Shown in pieces: positions 1 to 5,434 of a DNA stretch of 5,434 nt. The position numbers and the translations under genes were made by a program. The notes beneath the pieces were generated by a model. It searched no databases and had not been told where the DNA came from. It worked only from the letters and a program-made list of their open reading frames with translations. Every line of letters starts with the position of its first letter. The first letter of the stretch is position 1. The DNA comes from Pseudomonadales bacterium. Its GTDB lineage: Bacteria; Pseudomonadota; Gammaproteobacteria; Pseudomonadales; Pseudohongiellaceae. Location of the stretch: contig JAITMI010000134.1 in NCBI GenBank assembly GCA_031277435.1, positions 1 to 5,434 on the forward strand, read 5' to 3'.

Positions 1-238
1 CTTTGCGGTACCCCTGGTGATAGCCGGGCGTGTCGACGAATACGATCTGCGCCGCGCCAACTGTTTTGATACCCAAGAGGCGCTGGCGGGTGGTTTGCGG
101 CTTGCGCGAGGTGATGCTGATTTTTTGACCGATCAGGTGATTGAGCAGTGTCGATTTGCCGACATTGGGCCGGCCCACCAAGGCGACCAGGCCAGAGCGC
201 GTTGGCGTGCCGTCACTGGTGGTGGAATCATCAGTCAT
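1..238 (-). CDS. era: GTPase Era, N-terminal part (cut by the window edge)
   Basis: Era is an essential Ras-like GTPase that binds the 3' end of 16S rRNA through a C-terminal KH domain and assists 30S subunit maturation. Only the first 79 codons, all GTPase domain, lie here; the rest of the G domain and the KH domain are beyond position 1. G1 (P-loop) GRPNVGKST is at residues 22-30, the switch I/G2 segment KPQTTR at 46-51, and G3 DTPG at 69-72. [13 protein letters not shown] is a signature stretch of Era and separates it from Der and other small GTPases. The start overlaps the rnc stop by 8 bp, implying translational coupling. Two in-frame ATGs lie side by side (241-239 and 238-236). I chose the second because it is 6 nt from the GGGAG Shine-Dalgarno, against 3 nt for the first; using the first adds one Met. 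No frameshift or odd residue is seen. Confidence 0.96.
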   Translation of the reverse strand, partial: MTDDSTTSDGTPTRSGLVALVGRPNVGKSTLLNHLIGQKISITSRKPQTTRQRLLGIKTVGAAQIVFVDTPGYHQGYRK

Positions 239-902
239 CATCGGCTCCCAGTTGGGTGAGCGCCAGGCGCGCCGCTTTCTGTTCGGCTTCCTTACGGCTC
301 TGGCCGCTGCCGGTCACCGGTTCGCGCAATAGCGTTACCTGACAATCGACGTGAAAGCGCTGCGAGTGATCCCGGCCGGCGATTTCGCGGATGCTGTAGT
401 GCGGCAGCGGCAATTTGCGCGCTTGCATATATTCTTGCAGGCGGGTCTTGGGATCCTTGCTGTTGCTCCAGGGCCCCTTGCGTGCCAGGAGCGGCAAAAA
501 CCATTGCCGCACGCGGGTGGCGCAGGCCTCGTAGCCGCCATCAAGATAGAGCGCGCTGATCAGGGCTTCGAAGGCGTCCGCCAGGATTGAGTCGCGGTTG
601 GCGCCGCCGGATTTAAGTTCACCCTGGCCGAGGCTGAGGTATTGCCCGAGCGCGAGGCCGCGCGCCAGCTCCGCCAGCGTGGACTGCTGCACCAGGGCGG
701 CGCGCAGGCGGCTGAGTTCGCCTTCGGGCGCGGCGGGATAGTGTTGGAACAGCAGTTCCGAAACAATCATACCGAGCACCGCGTCGCCCAGAAACTCCAG
801 GCGCTCGTTGTTGTCCTTGCCGGCGCTACAGTGGCGCAGCGCGCGGCGCAAAAGTTCCGTGTCACGGAATTGATACGACAGGCTGGCGCACAAGCGTTCC
901 AT
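231..902 (-). CDS. rnc: Ribonuclease III
   Basis: RNase III is a cytoplasmic, Mg2+-dependent homodimeric endonuclease that cuts double-stranded RNA, releasing 16S and 23S rRNA precursors and processing structured mRNAs and sRNA duplexes. The 223-residue protein is close to the E. coli length (226). The catalytic RNase III domain fills about residues 1-140 and the dsRNA-binding domain about 150-219. The family signature NERLEFLGD is at 32-40, giving E33, E36 and D40. The second acidic cluster, in SILADAFEA, gives D109 and E112. Together these match E. coli E38, E41, D45, D114 and E117, so the active site looks intact. LKSGG at 96-100 and [10 protein letters not shown] at 149-158 (start of the dsRBD) are also conserved. 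The ATG lies 12 nt after the lepB stop and has no good Shine-Dalgarno (upstream sequence CCATCGGTCATT), so translation probably depends on coupling to lepB. The 3' end overlaps era. Confidence 0.98.
   Translation of the reverse strand: MERLCASLSYQFRDTELLRRALRHCSAGKDNNERLEFLGDAVLGMIVSELLFQHYPAAPEGELSRLRAALVQQSTLAELARGLALGQYLSLGQGELKSGGANRDSILADAFEALISALYLDGGYEACATRVRQWFLPLLARKGPWSNSKDPKTRLQEYMQARKLPLPHYSIREIAGRDHSQRFHVDCQVTLLREPVTGSGQSRKEAEQKAARLALTQLGADDD
245..249 (-). promoter_or_regulatory. Shine-Dalgarno of era, inside the end of rnc
   Basis: GGGAG on the minus strand lies within the last codons of rnc. It is 3 nt before the ATG at 241 and 6 nt before the ATG at 238. The spacing favours the second ATG as the era start. 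Confidence 0.6.
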
Positions 903-914
903 AATGACCGATGG

Positions 915-1841
915 CTAGGGACTGCGAATCAAACGGGCCTGTGAAAAGCTGGGCAGATGCAGGCCGGGCTCCTTGTGCATCCACACCGCCACCGCTTTGC
1001 CAACGATGCTGTCCTCGGACACCGGACCCCATTCGCGGCTGTCGCTGCTGTTGTCGCGGTTGTCGCCCATCATGAAGTAATAGCCTTCGGGAATCACCGC
1101 GCCTTCGGGTTGCAGCCAGTCGGAGAAGCGCGGCAGGAAGTTGCGCGAGGGCATCAGGTGAATGTCGTGTTCGAGGCCGTTCACGGTTTCGTGCGACAGC
1201 ATCACGCCCGGCTCGTCGTCGCTGGCGCCGATGAATTCTTGCGGCAAGGGTTCGCCATTGACGTAAACGGTTTTGTTTTTGTACTGGATGTGATCGCCAG
1301 GCAAGCCGATCACGCGCTTGATGAAATAGTGCGGGTCGTGCGGCGGAATAAATACCATGACATCGCCGCGCTGGGGCTCGCCCAGCGGCACGATCTTGGT
1401 GCCGAGCACCGGCAGGCGCAGGCCGTAGGCGAATTTGTTGACCACGATGAAGTCGCCGATTTGCAGCGTGGGGATCATTGAGCCGGAGGGAATCTGGAAT
1501 GGTTCGAACAAAAACGAGCGCAGCAAGAGTACCGCGAACAGAATCGGAAAGAAGGACTTGGCGTATTCCACCGGCGCCGGTTCACGCGCCAAGGCCAGCG
1601 CCTGGCGGAACGCCGCCTGGCTCACCACGTCCACCTTGACCTCGCTATTGGGTATCGGCTCGCCGTTGGCGTCGAGCGATTCCAGATAGGTTTCGAACGC
1701 GGCGGCATTGCTATTGTTGCGGCGCAAAAATTCCTGCGTCCGCTGTTGCCGCGGACGGCGCCACAAGAGCGCGTCAGCCAGCCAGATCGCTCCGCTGAGC
1801 GCGCAGAGCAGTACCAACACCAGGGAAAAATCTATGTTCAT
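915..1841 (-). CDS. lepB: Signal peptidase I (leader peptidase)
   Basis: LepB is the inner-membrane serine protease that removes signal peptides from exported proteins on the periplasmic side, using a Ser-Lys dyad. This protein has 308 residues (E. coli 324). Two hydrophobic segments at about 5-27 and 96-113 fit the usual two transmembrane helices, joined by a charged cytoplasmic loop. The catalytic serine is S121 in IPSGSM (117-122), followed by PTLQIGDF. The general-base lysine is K175 in YFIKRVIGLPGD. The C-terminal family box GDNRDNSSDSR is at 259-269. All conserved boxes are present, so the enzyme should be active. The ATG is 17 nt downstream of the lepA stop and is preceded by a modest GGA about 5 nt upstream, consistent with co-transcription. 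The adjacent mucD product has a signal peptide that LepB would be expected to cleave (inference). Confidence 0.98.
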   Translation of the reverse strand: MNIDFSLVLVLLCALSGAIWLADALLWRRPRQQRTQEFLRRNNSNAAAFETYLESLDANGEPIPNSEVKVDVVSQAAFRQALALAREPAPVEYAKSFFPILFAVLLLRSFLFEPFQIPSGSMIPTLQIGDFIVVNKFAYGLRLPVLGTKIVPLGEPQRGDVMVFIPPHDPHYFIKRVIGLPGDHIQYKNKTVYVNGEPLPQEFIGASDDEPGVMLSHETVNGLEHDIHLMPSRNFLPRFSDWLQPEGAVIPEGYYFMMGDNRDNSSDSREWGPVSEDSIVGKAVAVWMHKEPGLHLPSFSQARLIRSP

Positions 1842-1858
1842 AAGCGTCCGCGTTCCGT

Positions 1859-3658
1859 TTATTTATCCACTTTCAAAATAGCCAGGAAGGCTTCCTGCGG
1901 CACTTCCACGCTACCGACTTGTTTCATGCGTTTTTTACCGGCTTTTTGTTTTTCGAGCAGTTTTTTCTTGCGGCTGACGTCGCCGCCGTAGCATTTGGCG
2001 AGTACGTTCTTGCGTAGCGCCTTGACCGTGCTGCGCGCCACGATCTGCCCGCCGATGGCGGCCTGGATCGCGACATCGTAAAGCTGGCGCGGAATCAATT
2101 CCTGCATTTTTTCCGTCAGTACGCGGCCTTTGGTCTGCGCTTGGTCGCGGTGCACGATCAAGGCCAGCGCATCAACTGGGTCGCCGTTGATGAGGATGTC
2201 GAGCCGCACCAGTTTGGCGCTTTGAAAACGCACGAAGTGATAATCAAGCGAGGCATAGCCGCGGCTGACTGACTTGAGGCGGTCGAAGAAATCCAGCACC
2301 ACTTCGTTCATCGGCAATTCATAGCGCAGCGATACCTGGTTGCCGATGAACTGCATGTCTTGCTGCACGCCGCGTTTGTCGACGCATAAGGCCAGCACGC
2401 CGCCGAGATATTCCTGCGGCACCAGAATGCTGGCTTCCACGATCGGCTCGCGCATTTCCTCGATGTTGCCCATCGGCGGCAGGCGCGAGGGGCTGTCCAC
2501 TTTCAATACCTCGCCGCGCTTGGTCACCACTTCGTATACCACGGTTGGCGCCGAGGTGATGAGGTCGAGATTGTAGTGGCGTTCCAAACGCTCCTGCACG
2601 ATTTCCATGTGCAACATGCCGAGAAAACCGCAGCGGAAACCAATGCCGAGCGCGTCGGAATTTTCCGGTTCGTATTGCAGCGCGGCGTCGTTGAGCGTGA
2701 GTTTTTCCAGCGCGTCGCGGAAGGCGTCGTAATCGTCGGCGGAAACCGGGAACAAACCCGCGTACACCTGCGCCTGTACTTGTTTGAAACCGGGCAGCGC
2801 GGGCACCGTGGGGGTTTTCGCCAGGGTGATGGTGTCGCCCACCGGCGCGCCTTTGATTTCCTTGATGCCGGCCTCGATGAAACCCACTTCGCCGGCTTTC
2901 AATTCGTCGCGCACCACGCGCTTGGGGGTGAAGATGCCGACGCTGTCCACCACATGCACGCGGCCGGTGGATTTGGCGATGATTTTGTCGCCCTTGCGCA
3001 AAGTGCCGTGGCGCACGCGCACCAGCGATACCACGCCGAGGTAGTTATCGAACCAAGAGTCAATAATGAGCGCTTGCAGATCGCCGTCGATCTCGCCTTG
3101 CGGCGGCGGGATGTCGCGGATCAAAGTTTCCAGAACATCGGTTACGCCCATGCCGCTCTTGGCGCTGCATGAGACGGCGTTGCTGGCGTCGATGCCGATG
3201 ATTTCCTCGATTTCTTTTTTCACCCGCTCTGGCTCGGCCTGCGGCAAATCCATTTTGTTGAGCACCGGAATCACTTCCAAACCCTGCTCGATCGCGGTGT
3301 AACAATTGGCCACCGACTGCGCTTCCACGCCTTGCGCGGCACCGACGATCAAGAGCGCGCCTTCGCAGGCGGCGAGCGAGCGCGAGACTACGTAACTGAA
3401 ATCGACGTGACCGGGCGTGTCGATGAAATTGAGCTGATAGAGTTTGCCGTTGGCGGCGCGATAGTCGAGCGTGACCGACTGCGCCTTGATGGTGATGCCG
3501 CGCTCGCGCTCGATGTCCATCGAGTCCAGCACTTGCTCCGACATTTCACGGTCGCTCAGGCCGCCGCAAATCTGAATGAAGCGATCCGCCAGCGTGGACT
3601 TGCCGTGGTCGATGTGGGCAATGATCGAAAAATTGCGGATATGACTGAGATCACTCAC
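1859..3658 (-). CDS. lepA: Elongation factor 4 (translational GTPase LepA)
   Basis: LepA/EF4 is a ribosome-binding translational GTPase related to EF-G; proposed roles are back-translocation or remodelling of stalled ribosomes and support of 30S biogenesis and initiation. Its 599 residues equal the E. coli length. The GTPase motifs are G1 AHIDHGKST (14-22), G2 RERGITIK (51-58), G3 DTPGH (80-84, with catalytic His84), G4 NKMD (134-137) and G5 SAK (165-167). Beta-barrel and EF-G-like domains follow, then the LepA-specific C-terminal domain from about residue 490 with its basic [16 protein letters not shown] stretch. The start is GTG. I chose it because SDLSHIRNF directly follows, as in Pseudomonas LepA, and no closer start exists; its Shine-Dalgarno is poor (AAGG, 12 nt away). 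Two residues differ from the usual family pattern: V90 where EF-G, LepA and BipA normally have Glu (EVxR), and G106 where LepA normally has Asp (VDAxQG). Each is one base from the usual codon. Confidence 0.98.
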   Translation of the reverse strand: MSDLSHIRNFSIIAHIDHGKSTLADRFIQICGGLSDREMSEQVLDSMDIERERGITIKAQSVTLDYRAANGKLYQLNFIDTPGHVDFSYVVSRSLAACEGALLIVGAAQGVEAQSVANCYTAIEQGLEVIPVLNKMDLPQAEPERVKKEIEEIIGIDASNAVSCSAKSGMGVTDVLETLIRDIPPPQGEIDGDLQALIIDSWFDNYLGVVSLVRVRHGTLRKGDKIIAKSTGRVHVVDSVGIFTPKRVVRDELKAGEVGFIEAGIKEIKGAPVGDTITLAKTPTVPALPGFKQVQAQVYAGLFPVSADDYDAFRDALEKLTLNDAALQYEPENSDALGIGFRCGFLGMLHMEIVQERLERHYNLDLITSAPTVVYEVVTKRGEVLKVDSPSRLPPMGNIEEMREPIVEASILVPQEYLGGVLALCVDKRGVQQDMQFIGNQVSLRYELPMNEVVLDFFDRLKSVSRGYASLDYHFVRFQSAKLVRLDILINGDPVDALALIVHRDQAQTKGRVLTEKMQELIPRQLYDVAIQAAIGGQIVARSTVKALRKNVLAKCYGGDVSRKKKLLEKQKAGKKRMKQVGSVEVPQEAFLAILKVDK

Positions 3659-3674
3659 GGAGCATTGCTACCTT
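3651..3674 (-). promoter_or_regulatory. lepA start region with a 4-codon mini-ORF overlapping the GTG
   Basis: On the minus strand an AAGG (3674-3671) lies 5 nt before an ATG (3665-3663) that opens the mini-ORF Met-Leu-Arg-Glu, ending in TGA at 3653-3651. The mini-ORF overlaps the lepA GTG (3658-3656) in another frame. The same AAGG is 12 nt from the GTG, which is long for a Shine-Dalgarno. Either the GTG is read inefficiently or ribosomes ending at the mini-ORF stop restart at the GTG. The sequence is certain; use of the mini-ORF is inference. Confidence 0.3.
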
Positions 3675-3785
3675 GCCTGGGCCAAAAAAGCGCGACATGG
3701 TACCCGAAAGCGGCTCAAGCGCCAATCACCACGGCGCTTGAGCGGTATTTTTGCAAGCGAAATCAACTTGTTGTGAGACCGCTTT
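3659..3785 (-). other. Intergenic region between mucD and lepA
   Basis: This 127-bp gap is the widest between any two genes of the window. It contains the 11-bp hairpin at 3713-3743 and the leader of lepA. I see no small gene in it; in Pseudomonas a glutaredoxin-like gene can sit at this place. A very weak sigma-70-like pair, TTGGCG (3725-3720) and TACCAT (3702-3697) with 17-nt spacing, overlaps the hairpin. The match is too poor to call a promoter, so whether lepA is transcribed only from mucD or also from its own promoter is open. Confidence 0.5.
3713..3752. terminator. Perfect 11-bp hairpin between mucD and lepA, terminator-like on the + strand
   Basis: GCTCAAGCGCC (3713-3723) and GGCGCTTGAGC (3733-3743) are exact inverted copies with a 9-nt loop. 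On the plus strand the stem is followed by GGTA and five T (3748-3752), so it resembles an intrinsic terminator there, although no plus-strand gene is present. In the direction of mucD to lepA the stem is followed by CGCTTTCGGG, not a U tract. For the operon it is therefore more likely a partial attenuator or an mRNA-stabilising or processing stem than a full terminator (inference). It begins about 43 nt after the mucD stop. Confidence 0.45.
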
Positions 3786-5186
3786 TTATTCGTCGATGCG
3801 GATGGTAAAGAAGGTTTGCCCGCCGCCGCGCGACACCAACACCGGCAGCGAACGGTTGGCCGGCAAGTCCTTGGCCAAGGCGTCAAGCTCCGCCTGGGTG
3901 CCGACTTCCTCGCCGTTGAGCGTCAGGATCACGTCGCCCATGCGTAGTTTGGCCGCTTCCGCCACGCCGCTGACTTCCTGCACCACGATGGCTTTGGTGA
4001 CGGCTACGCCGAGATTGCTCAAGAGTTCCTTGTCCGCCGGCACCACCACCAGGCCGAGGCGGTTAAGCTCGGGCGCTTCGGGCACGGCGGCGATGACTTC
4101 TTCATCGCGCAGGCCAATCGTGAGGTCGATCCGCGTGGGCTGGCCGTTGCGGATCAAATCCACCGGCACCGTCGAATTCGGCAGCACCAGGCCGACGTAA
4201 TACGGCAGATCGGCGCTCTTGCGGATGGGATGATTGTCGAACGCGGTGATGACGTCGCCCAACTGAATGCCAGCCGCCTGCGCCGGGCTGTCCTTGATGA
4301 TGCGGTTGACCAGCGCGCCGCGCGGCGTGTCGAGCCCGAAGGCTTCGGACAGGCTTTGGCTGACATCCTCATACCCTACCCCCAGCCAGCCGCGGCGCAC
4401 CGTGCCGGAATCGCGCAACTGGCCGATCACGTTCTTGGCCACGTCAACCGGAATCGCGAAGGACAGGCCAATGGAGCCGCCGTTGCTGGTGAAAATCTGC
4501 GAGTTGATGCCGATCACCTCGCCGCGCAAGTTGAACAGCGGGCCGCCGGAATGGCCGGGGTTGATGGCGACGTCGGTCTGGATGAACGACACGTATTGGC
4601 CGTCTTCCGAAGGCAGGCTGCGGCCCATGTAACTGACGATGCCCGCCGCCACCGAATACTGCAAACCAAAGGGCGAGCCGATCGCCAGTACCCATTCGCC
4701 CACCTTCAACTGGCTGGAATCGCCGAGGGTGACCGTGGGCAGATCGCTGGCGTCGATCTTGAGCAGCGCCAGGTCGGAAGGCACGTCGGAACCGACCACC
4801 GTGGCTTTGAATTCGCGCTGATCGTTGAGCGTGATGGTGATCTCGTCAGCGTCGGCGATGACGTGATGATTGGTGATGAGATAGCCGCCCGGATCAATGA
4901 TGAAGCCCGAGCCGGTGGCGGCGGCTTCGCGTTCCTCGGGTTCGGGCAGCTCGAATTCCGGCGCGCGGTCGCGGTAGAGATAGCGCAATAGCTGCTCCAG
5001 CGTTTCGCGCTCCTGCTGCGCTTCCTCAGTCACCTTGCGCGTGGTGCTGACGTTGACGATGGCCGGCGCGTTGTCTTCCACCAATACGGTGAAATCCGGC
5101 AAGCTCTGGCCCAGGCTGCCGTGACAGAAACTCAAAATCAGGCTCACTACCACCAACTTGAAGCCGGCGCGCAACTGCTTGCTCAT
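3786..5186 (-). CDS. mucD: Periplasmic HtrA-family serine endoprotease (MucD/DegP/DegQ type)
   Basis: HtrA proteases degrade or hold misfolded envelope proteins; MucD in Pseudomonas also dampens the AlgU/sigma-E stress response. With the start at 5186 the protein has 466 residues (P. aeruginosa MucD 474). An N-terminal signal peptide (about residues 1-26, charged SKQLR then a hydrophobic core, likely cleaved after SLG) sends it to the periplasm. The trypsin-like domain (about 30-260) has the triad H108 (TNHHV), D138 (SDLALLK) and S213 (GHSGGPL). Two PDZ domains follow at about 266-357 and 375-464, as in DegP/DegQ/MucD but not DegS. The reading frame stays open upstream to 5381 and beyond, but the start at 5186 has a strong GGAGTG Shine-Dalgarno and exactly yields the signal peptide. 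Oddity: H212 sits where most HtrA proteins have Asn (GNSGG). The gene symbol follows synteny with lepA; degP or degQ are equally used names. Confidence 0.95.
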   Translation of the reverse strand: MSKQLRAGFKLVVVSLILSFCHGSLGQSLPDFTVLVEDNAPAIVNVSTTRKVTEEAQQERETLEQLLRYLYRDRAPEFELPEPEEREAAATGSGFIIDPGGYLITNHHVIADADEITITLNDQREFKATVVGSDVPSDLALLKIDASDLPTVTLGDSSQLKVGEWVLAIGSPFGLQYSVAAGIVSYMGRSLPSEDGQYVSFIQTDVAINPGHSGGPLFNLRGEVIGINSQIFTSNGGSIGLSFAIPVDVAKNVIGQLRDSGTVRRGWLGVGYEDVSQSLSEAFGLDTPRGALVNRIIKDSPAQAAGIQLGDVITAFDNHPIRKSADLPYYVGLVLPNSTVPVDLIRNGQPTRIDLTIGLRDEEVIAAVPEAPELNRLGLVVVPADKELLSNLGVAVTKAIVVQEVSGVAEAAKLRMGDVILTLNGEEVGTQAELDALAKDLPANRSLPVLVSRGGGQTFFTIRIDE

Positions 5187-5194
5187 GACAAAGT

Positions 5195-5200
5195 CACTCC
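5195..5200 (-). promoter_or_regulatory. Shine-Dalgarno that sets the mucD start
   Basis: GGAGTG on the minus strand, 8 nt before the ATG at 5186-5184 (10 nt counted from GGAG). It is the best ribosome-binding site in the region and supports starting at 5186 rather than at the upstream in-frame ATG at 5381. Confidence 0.7.
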
Positions 5201-5213
5201 AAAGAAACAGGGA

Positions 5214-5234
5214 CCGCGGCGACCGGCTCCGCGG
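5214..5234 (-). repeat. G+C-rich hairpin in the mucD leader
   Basis: Two copies of the palindrome CCGCGG (5214-5219 and 5229-5234) are separated by 9 nt and can pair as a 6-bp stem, extended by one G-U pair. The stem ends 13 nt before the mucD Shine-Dalgarno. The sequence after it in the transcript, TCCCTGTTTCTTT, is pyrimidine-rich but not a clean U tract, so it is probably a leader structure rather than a terminator. Confidence 0.3.
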
Positions 5235-5297
5235 CGGGAAGAATGCTAAAAGCGGCGTATGCACGCAACGAGACACGGCCACGCCCGCCACCTGGCG

Positions 5298-5326
5298 CCA
5301 GACCGAACATGGCGCACAAAAGTTGC
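5298..5326 (-). promoter_or_regulatory. Candidate sigma-E (RpoE/AlgU) promoter of mucD
   Basis: On the minus strand GCAACTT (5326-5320) is followed after 17 nt by TCTGG (5302-5298). The known sigma-E/AlgU consensus is GGAACTT, 16-17 nt, TCTGA/TCTAA, so there is one mismatch in each box. The -10 box is preceded by GG, as in several E. coli sigma-E promoters. Transcription would start near 5291, giving a leader of about 105 nt. E. coli degP is a classic sigma-E target, which makes the site plausible, but it rests on sequence match alone. Confidence 0.42.
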
Positions 5327-5434
5327 AGCGCTTACTCAGCCCCAAACACCAGCCGGGCAGCGCGCCGCGCAGCAATAACACGAGTGGCAGCGGATAGAAA
5401 TAGGTTAAGAGAAGAAACAGATCGCGAGGGGGAG

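Larger units (their letters stand above)
5187..5434 (-). other. Region upstream of mucD, no identifiable gene
   Basis: Nothing here can be assigned to a known gene. By synteny the end of an rseC/mucC-like gene could lie near the right edge. Two minus-strand frames enter from the edge and end at TAA 5407-5405 (9 residues) and TAA 5334-5332 (33 residues), and neither tail is recognisable. The third frame runs open into mucD. The region holds the sigma-E-like promoter, the CCGCGG hairpin and the mucD Shine-Dalgarno, so it is best read as the promoter and leader of mucD. Confidence 0.5.

Noticed and set aside
957..1481. Plus-strand open frame of 174 codons opposite lepB
   Set aside because: Antisense shadow of a well-conserved gene with the same biased composition; no domain signal.
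2576..3172. Plus-strand open frame of 198 codons opposite lepA
   Set aside because: Shadow of the lepA codon pattern; low-complexity Ala/Val/His/Arg/Phe composition and no recognisable motif.
3697..3725. Sigma-70-like promoter for lepA (TTGGCG, 17 nt, TACCAT)
   Set aside because: Only about half of the -35 and four of six -10 bases match, and the -35 lies inside the hairpin; such matches are expected by chance.
4230..4991. Long plus-strand open frame (253 codons) opposite mucD
   Set aside because: It is antisense to a clearly conserved protease domain, its composition (Ala, Arg, Asp, Val, His-rich) is what the complement of G+C-rich codons gives, and it resembles no family I know.
5122..5133. 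Possible lipoprotein cleavage site LSFC in the mucD signal peptide
   Set aside because: The residue before Cys is Phe, whereas lipoboxes need a small residue (Gly, Ala or Ser). Related proteases are soluble periplasmic enzymes, and a normal cleavage after SLG fits better.
5158..5397. Plus-strand open frame of 79 codons across the mucD start
   Set aside because: It overlaps the mucD signal-peptide codons and promoter region, and the peptide is Arg/Gly/Thr-rich with no recognisable feature.
5202..5420. 9-bp direct repeat AAGAAACAG at 5202-5210 and 5412-5420
   Set aside because: Too short, with unrelated flanks; likely chance.
1..5434. Search for CRISPR repeats, transposon ends, tRNA genes or a novel gene system
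   Set aside because: No repeated arrays, terminal inverted repeats, tRNA-like cloverleaf or unassigned gene were seen; apart from two short intergenic regions the window is filled by five well-known housekeeping genes.

Overview
This window is a conserved chromosomal housekeeping block, with every recognised gene on the minus strand. In transcription order, from the right edge to the left, it carries a periplasmic HtrA-type serine protease (mucD/degP/degQ family), lepA (elongation factor 4), lepB (signal peptidase I), rnc (RNase III) and the first part of era (a ribosome-assembly GTPase), which the left edge cuts off. The order mucD-lepA-lepB-rnc-era is known from Pseudomonas and related Gammaproteobacteria, where it follows the sigma-E/AlgU operon (algU-mucA-mucB-mucC). 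The G+C-rich sequence, the gammaproteobacterial look of the LepA protein and the MucD-like protease all suggest a gammaproteobacterium. The genus cannot be named from the sequence alone. Unlike the Pseudomonas arrangement I know of, there is no small glutaredoxin-like gene between the protease and lepA.

Layout: positions 5187-5434 hold no gene I can identify. They appear to be the 5' region of the protease gene, with a sigma-E-like promoter candidate at 5298-5326, a G+C-rich hairpin at 5214-5234 and a clear Shine-Dalgarno at 5195-5200. The protease gene runs 5186-3786. A 127-bp gap (3659-3785) holds a perfect 11-bp inverted repeat and the unusual start region of lepA. From there lepA, lepB, rnc and era are packed with gaps of 17 and 12 bp and then a short overlap, as expected for one transcription unit.

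The genes share a theme of protein export, envelope quality control and translation/RNA processing. LepB matures exported proteins, including probably the protease itself. The protease removes misfolded periplasmic proteins. LepA and Era are ribosome-associated GTPases, and RNase III processes rRNA precursors and double-stranded mRNA regions.

I found no mobile element, CRISPR array, RNA gene or evidence of a novel system. The points worth a second look are small: the candidate sigma-E promoter, a mini-ORF overlapping the GTG start of lepA, the hairpin between mucD and lepA, and a few unusual residues in otherwise highly conserved motifs of LepA and the protease.
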